NCBI GenBank assembly: GCA_008017145.1
Contig: SSGY01000102.1
Location: forward strand, 1 to 13,474
Direction: 5' to 3'
Length of the DNA stretch: 13,474 nt
Source of the DNA: Neisseriales bacterium
GTDB lineage: Bacteria; Pseudomonadota; Gammaproteobacteria; Burkholderiales; UBA11063
Under the pieces are notes generated by a model. The model searched no databases and had not been told where the DNA came from. It saw only the letters and a list, made by a program, of their open reading frames with translations. Position 1 is the first letter of the stretch. Every line of letters starts with the position of its first letter. Made by a program: the position numbers and the translations under genes. Shown here one piece after another: positions 12,765 to 13,474 of this stretch.

Positions 12765-13474
12765 ATGAGCTATTCTTTCACAGAAAAAAAACGTATCCGT
12801 AAAAGCTTTGCCAAGCAACCGGCTTCATTAAAGGTACCTTACCTTTTGGCAATGCAAAAAAATTCTTATGAAGAATTTTTACAACATAAAATACAACCAG
12901 CTAAGCGCACTAATATCGGTTTACAAAAAGCATTTAGCGACATTTTCCCAATTATTTCCAATAATGGTGCGACTCGTTTAGATTTTATTAGTTACAGTAT
13001 TAACAATCCACTTTTTGATGTTCACGAGTGTTTGTTGCGCGGTGTTTCTTATGCTGGAAAATTGCATGCTAAAATTCGCCTAACTGTTTTTGATCGTGAA
13101 ACTGATTTCAAAACTATCTTGCATAGTACTGAAGAAGAAGTTTATATGGGTGAAATTCCCTTCATGACTGACACTGCATCATTCATTATCAATGGTAATG
13201 AACGTGTGGTGGTTGCTCAGTTACATCGTTCTCCGGGTGTTTATTTTGAACATGATCATGGTAAAAACCATTCAGCAAATAAATTACTTTATTCAGCACG
13301 GATTATTCCTTATCGTGGTAGCTGGCTGGATTTAGAGTTTGATGTTAAAGATCTGATTTATTTCCGGATTGATAAACGCCGTAAAATGACAATCAGCTTA
13401 TTGTTAAAAGCTATTGGTTATACGCGTGATGATATCGTAGATTTATTCTATGATAAAGATGTTTATCTAATTAA
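12765..13474 (+). CDS. rpoB: DNA-directed RNA polymerase subunit beta, partial (N-terminus)
   Basis: RpoB forms one jaw of RNA polymerase and much of the active-site channel. About 236 of some 1,350-1,400 residues are visible before the window ends. The start [19 protein letters not shown] is typical of beta/gammaproteobacteria. [50 protein letters not shown] and FRIDKRRKM are universally conserved beta-lobe motifs. CGGAG lies about 10 nt upstream of the ATG. It follows rplL after the attenuator hairpin. The rifampicin-resistance core lies beyond the edge. Confidence 0.97.
   Translation, partial: MSYSFTEKKRIRKSFAKQPASLKVPYLLAMQKNSYEEFLQHKIQPAKRTNIGLQKAFSDIFPIISNNGATRLDFISYSINNPLFDVHECLLRGVSYAGKLHAKIRLTVFDRETDFKTILHSTEEEVYMGEIPFMTDTASFIINGNERVVVAQLHRSPGVYFEHDHGKNHSANKLLYSARIIPYRGSWLDLEFDVKDLIYFRIDKRRKMTISLLLKAIGYTRDDIVDLFYDKDVYLI

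Overview
The window looks like a stretch of low-GC (AT-rich) proteobacterial chromosome. It ends in the rplK-rplA-rplJ-rplL-rpoB ribosomal protein/RNA polymerase cluster. The visible RpoB N-terminus, MurB, ISC-type ferredoxin, RuvA and YajQ all read as beta/gammaproteobacterial, and the RpoB start resembles Neisseriales by recall. A low-GC betaproteobacterium of Neisseriales type is my best guess; no search was possible, so the genus is open.

Layout. Positions 1-6004 are all minus strand. In transcription order they are: a secreted penicillin V acylase/choloylglycine hydrolase-family enzyme (6004-4910); a tightly packed set yajQ, metN, metI, metQ, ruvA (4660-998); a tRNA-Arg(CCU) gene (854-780); and murB (761 to beyond the left edge). 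metN/metI/metQ form a complete methionine ABC importer. Positions 6300-7672 hold a plus-strand ferredoxin (fdx) and zinc-type CDF exporter pair, which converges on a small four-helix membrane protein (8298-7810). A 64-bp near-perfect palindrome lies between them. Next comes an orphan periplasmic efflux adaptor (8550-9650).

Positions 9671-10058 are the most unusual part. They form a self-contained transcription unit with a strong promoter, a roughly 150-nt highly foldable leader, a 47-codon ORF with a good ribosome binding site, and an intrinsic terminator. The leader contains a perfect 7-nt anti-Shine-Dalgarno sequence, which suggests translational control (riboswitch or thermosensor-like). 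I do not recognise the leader class or the small protein.

The rest is the ribosomal/RNA polymerase operon. rplK has its own promoter, rplA overlaps rplK by one base, a 349-nt structured leader precedes rplJ (L10 autoregulation), and a hairpin attenuator lies between rplL and rpoB. rpoB runs off the right edge. secE and nusG, usual neighbours of rplK, are not in the window.

Two intergenic regions (877-987 and 8378-8516) carry diverged copies, in opposite orientation, of the same palindromic repeat. This points to a dispersed repeat family in this genome.
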